Shown here in pieces: positions 3,831 to 6,746 of a stretch of 6,746 nucleotides of DNA. This stretch comes from Fidelibacterota bacterium (GTDB lineage: Bacteria; Fidelibacterota; Fidelibacteria; Fidelibacterales; Fidelibacteraceae): the NCBI GenBank assembly GCA_023134755.1, contig JAGLUM010000433.1:1-6746 (forward strand). Reading direction: 5' to 3'. Within the stretch, counting starts at the first letter, position 1. Each line of letters begins with the position of its first letter. Position numbers and translations under genes: made by a program. A model generated the notes under the pieces. That model was not told where the DNA came from and ran no database searches. It saw only the letters and a program-made list of their open reading frames with translations.

Positions 3831-6746
3831 TTATTTCAAATATATCATTTTTGCTTTTTTTGTCGTTGCATTATGTTCCAAGGAATAAAAGTATATTCCG
3901 CTGGCAAAACCGGTCATATCAATTCGTATTTCATTCATCCCGATTTTCGAACTTTGAATTTCTTGTTCAATGATCTGTTTACCGTTTAACGAAAAAATCC
4001 GTAGATGCACGGGCGCATGATCCGAAATAATATATTTAATAATTGTAGCCGGATTAAAGGGATTGGGTGAATTCCCAATTAATTCAAAATCAAAATTGAC
4101 CGGCAGATCAATTTCTTCTGTTTCTGTTATTATCATGTGCGTGGATCCTCGTCGGCTGATATCCCCACGGTGCATGGCCCAGTTTACAGTTCCACGTTCA
4201 TCTTTGAGATCAATCACGGAAATCCCGGAATAGTTGCCACAAATAATTTCATTGTCATTATCATTATCAATATCTGTTATGGCTAAACTTGATTTAGACA
4301 AAAAGCGCGTATTGATCGGAAAACCGTTTACTGGATCTCCGCTCTGGGTAAACGCATAAATAAGACCGTCATTACCCATGGCTAAAATATGCTGGATCTG
4401 TTCAGAATCATTCACCACATCCGCGCAGACAAGCGATTGATATATCGGACTTACTTCCTTAGGCCAGTTATCAACCAATATTCCATTGATAACATCCACG
4501 TTATAAATGTTCCCGGACGTTGTACCAAAAACAGCAAAGATATCATCCCCTTGGGTAAATATTGCCGGTGATGATTTAATAGCACCATATCCGTCAATTA
4601 CAAAGCGCTGACTGCCGTCCAGGTTAAATCCATACATATCGCCCTGATCGTTGCCTATCAAAATAATTGCTGAACTGTCACCCGTAACAATTACATAGGG
4701 TTCACTGCTGATCGTACCGGATGTTAGTTGCGGCCAGCCGCTGATCATATTTCCGTTTGCGTCCATGATATTACATTGACGGCCCCAATCTCCGAATATT
4801 ATCTCATCCTTACCGTCGGCATTTACATCCGCAAGAGAAACGCCACTTCGAATACTTTGTCCGACATATACCGGGAATCCGCTGACATCACTGCTATCAT
4901 GGTTTATTGCATATATTTTTTGATCGGTTGCACCGAAAATTACTTCCAGTTCTTCATCTAAATCAATATTTCCAATAGCGGGCATGGCGGTGATAAACCC
5001 ATCAATATGCCGGCTCCATTCAAATTGTCCGTTTATGTCATATACGCATACTTGTTTATCGAAAAGTGTAGTTACAATTTCCAGGGTGCTGTCGCGGTCA
5101 ATATCCGCAATTGCAATACCTCCGATCTGTCCGCCCAGTGATAGCGGAAAACCGTTTAGTACTATTCCCTGATAATCTACAATATATAATTCTCCGCTTT
5201 TATCGCCAAAAATAATTTCCTGAAAACCATCGTTATTTATATCAGTAAATATTGGTGATGCTTCAACAGCATTACTGGCATAAAATGGGAATTTCTGTTG
5301 ATCCAAAAAGAGGGAAATGTGCATATTTATTGTGGTTGTATAAGGAAATCCACCTGCTTCATTTGAGTGCAGTTCCAGTGTAAATTCATAGTCATCCAGA
5401 GGCAGGTTTTCAGAAAAAGTGATGGTAAATCCATCATCATCATTATATGCTGTTGTATCCGAAGAAATGCTGTTCCAGGTTCCGATGCTGTCGCTAATCG
5501 TAATACCTTCGTGGTGGGTCCTCAATATACCTTGTACATTCAAAGCAGTTTTCCAGCCAATATAATTTTCCAATTCTACAAGCATTGTGATGCTTTCACC
5601 TGGATTTAATACCGAATCCGCATCATCGTCATAAATGGTTTCAAGATGTTTTACATAGGATAATTTCGGCCATTTATCGAACACAAGAGATTTCAGGATG
5701 TTTACTCGTCCCGTTCCCAGTTGGCCGGCATAATCCGGATTTATATCATCTATGGGATCAGTATGGTTTAAAAGACGGGCAACAAGCCAGTTGTTAGAAC
5801 TATCGGGATACACTGATTTAAGCAGTGCCATACATGATGCTACTAACGGTGATGCCATGGAAGTGCCTCTTAGGCTTGTATAGCTGTTCAATTTGGTTAA
5901 AATAGTACTGAACATATTTTCTCCGGGAGCGGCAATATCCACACCGTCAAAATTAGCCAGGTCTGCTGCACCATAATTCGCCCAGGAAAAAACATCAGAA
6001 GAACTAACAGCTGTGACAGAAATTACATTTTTATAGCCCGAAGGGTAATGCGGTTCATCAGTGGGATTGCCATACTCATCCCCGTTTCCTGCTGCTGCAA
6101 TAATAATCGCGTCATACTGGTTATAACAAGTATTAATTATAGTTTGCGGGTAATAGCTATAACCCGGGCCGCCCCAACTGCAATTTATAATATCTGCACC
6201 GGCGTGTGCTGCATATAAAATACCGGCCCAACCGGTACTAATAACATCGGATGCTTCATCTCCTGCAGCTTTTACTGGCATTACACTGATATTATATCCT
6301 ACAGAAGCGATACCGATACCGTTGTTTGTTGATGCGCCTGCCAAGCCCGCGACATGCGTACCGTGACTGTTATTGGTAGCCATCGGATCTTTATCATCGT
6401 CAAGATAGGAATCGTCATTAAAGTACCCGTGTAAATTGGTATCCCATCCGATAATATTATCTATATATCCATCGTTATCGTTATCCAAACCATCTGTCAA
6501 AAGTGAATTGCTTGAAATAACATCGCGCAGATCTGCTTTCCCGCTACCGTTAATATCTCCGCAAAAATTTATAGCTTCTTCCGCTGTAATAAAACCATCC
6601 TGACTGGTATCTACAAGCGCAAAATACACTGCCGGTATTTCATCCTGATTTATCCAAATGTTTTTCCATAGATCGGGGTGGGTATATTCCACACCATCAT
6701 CCACCACCGCGATCACAATATTGCGATCTCCAGGAATTTCACCGGC
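3831..6746 (-). CDS. Secreted subtilisin-like (S8) serine protease with EF-hand-like insert, eight-repeat propeller region and sorting tail; N-terminus outside window
   Basis: Extracellular endopeptidase, substrate unknown. The frame is open from the right edge, so signal peptide and prodomain are missing; 971 residues are visible (GTG at 6716 is internal). Numbering visible residues: catalytic Asp16 in AVVDDGVEYTHPDL, His128 in NSHGTHVAG, oxyanion Asn221 in AAAGNG, and Ser296 in GTSMASP, so the triad is intact. Between Asp and His sit canonical EF-hand-like loops at 46-57 (DTSQDGFITAEE) and 64-75 (DINGSGKADLRD), then an acidic loop at 88-96 usual in this subtilase group. Residues about 365-480 look like an Ig/CARDB-type domain (DADSVLNPGESITM). 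Residues 497-862 hold eight repeats of about 40-45 residues with D-x-(D/N)-x-D-x-x-x-E-(I/V) motifs, probably an FG-GAP-like propeller, closing with WAMHRGD. Residues 891-971 are a type A sorting tail with SPNPFNP and a final MIYLK. No terminator seen. Confidence 0.95.
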   Translation of the reverse strand, partial: AGEIPGDRNIVIAVVDDGVEYTHPDLWKNIWINQDEIPAVYFALVDTSQDGFITAEEAINFCGDINGSGKADLRDVISSNSLLTDGLDNDNDGYIDNIIGWDTNLHGYFNDDSYLDDDKDPMATNNSHGTHVAGLAGASTNNGIGIASVGYNISVMPVKAAGDEASDVISTGWAGILYAAHAGADIINCSWGGPGYSYYPQTIINTCYNQYDAIIIAAAGNGDEYGNPTDEPHYPSGYKNVISVTAVSSSDVFSWANYGAADLANFDGVDIAAPGENMFSTILTKLNSYTSLRGTSMASPLVASCMALLKSVYPDSSNNWLVARLLNHTDPIDDINPDYAGQLGTGRVNILKSLVFDKWPKLSYVKHLETIYDDDADSVLNPGESITMLVELENYIGWKTALNVQGILRTHHEGITISDSIGTWNSISSDTTAYNDDDGFTITFSENLPLDDYEFTLELHSNEAGGFPYTTTINMHISLFLDQQKFPFYASNAVEASPIFTDINNDGFQEIIFGDKSGELYIVDYQGIVLNGFPLSLGGQIGGIAIADIDRDSTLEIVTTLFDKQVCVYDINGQFEWSRHIDGFITAMPAIGNIDLDEELEVIFGATDQKIYAINHDSSDVSGFPVYVGQSIRSGVSLADVNADGKDEIIFGDWGRQCNIMDANGNMISGWPQLTSGTISSEPYVIVTGDSSAIILIGNDQGDMYGFNLDGSQRFVIDGYGAIKSSPAIFTQGDDIFAVFGTTSGNIYNVDVINGILVDNWPKEVSPIYQSLVCADVVNDSEQIQHILAMGNDGLIYAFTQSGDPVNGFPINTRFLSKSSLAITDIDNDNDNEIICGNYSGISVIDLKDERGTVNWAMHRGDISRRGSTHMIITETEEIDLPVNFDFELIGNSPNPFNPATIIKYIISDHAPVHLRIFSLNGKQIIEQEIQSSKIGMNEIRIDMTGFASGIYFYSLEHNATTKKAKMIYLK

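Noticed and set aside
3756..3989. A 77-residue plus-strand reading frame rich in Phe, Tyr and Leu
   Set aside because: Its hydrophobic look comes from the GTTTACT repeats and the antisense of the subtilase tail. It has no plausible start signal and crosses from non-coding DNA into the opposite strand of a real gene.
4389..5609. Plus-strand reading frames of 60-80 residues inside the protease region
   Set aside because: They are antisense shadows of the subtilase gene, which has a continuous frame with clear domains.

Overview
The window looks like chromosome from an AT-rich member of the Fibrobacteres-Chlorobi-Bacteroidetes (FCB) side of Bacteria. A lineage such as Marinimicrobia, Ignavibacteria or Calditrichota fits best. 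This rests on two extracellular proteins ending in a 'PNPFNP' type A sorting tail (the type IX secretion / FlgD Ig-like kind), on an FN3-like 'LQWSTASE' domain, and on a subtilase carrying an FG-GAP-like repeat region closed by a W-x-M-x-R-G-D motif. These traits are common in FCB genomes; naming a phylum is inference.

Layout, left to right. (1) 1-1406, minus: the N-terminal 468 residues of transketolase, cut by the left window edge. (2) 1407-1549: a short divergent intergenic region with a good Shine-Dalgarno on each side and no convincing promoter. (3) 1550-2260, plus: a small secreted FN3-like protein with a sorting tail. (4) about 2299-2789, minus: a small multi-pass membrane protein that appears split by a one-base frameshift near 2398-2403; the lost fourth membrane helix is still readable in the shifted frame. 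(5) 2870-3511, plus: a lipoprotein with seven tandem 'ADSIAxxx' octapeptides, ended by a strong hairpin terminator. (6) 3556-3630, minus: tRNA-Val (anticodon TAC) with a recognisable promoter, sharing that terminator. (7) 3704-3827: non-coding DNA built of degenerate 7-bp units (GTTTAGG-like, then GTTTACT-like). (8) 3831-6746, minus: a large secreted subtilisin-like (S8) protease with an intact catalytic triad, paired EF-hand-like loops inserted between Asp and His, an eight-repeat propeller-like region and a C-terminal sorting tail. Its N-terminus lies beyond the right edge.

The genes do not form one pathway. Transketolase and the tRNA are housekeeping. The others are envelope or secreted proteins in separate transcription units, alternating in strand. 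The two sorting tails imply a shared export route, but none of its machinery is in the window. I see no mobile element, CRISPR array, toxin-antitoxin or defence cluster, and no clear evidence for a new multi-gene system. The most notable points are the frameshifted membrane gene, the heptanucleotide repeat region, the octapeptide lipoprotein and the calcium-loop insertion in the protease.
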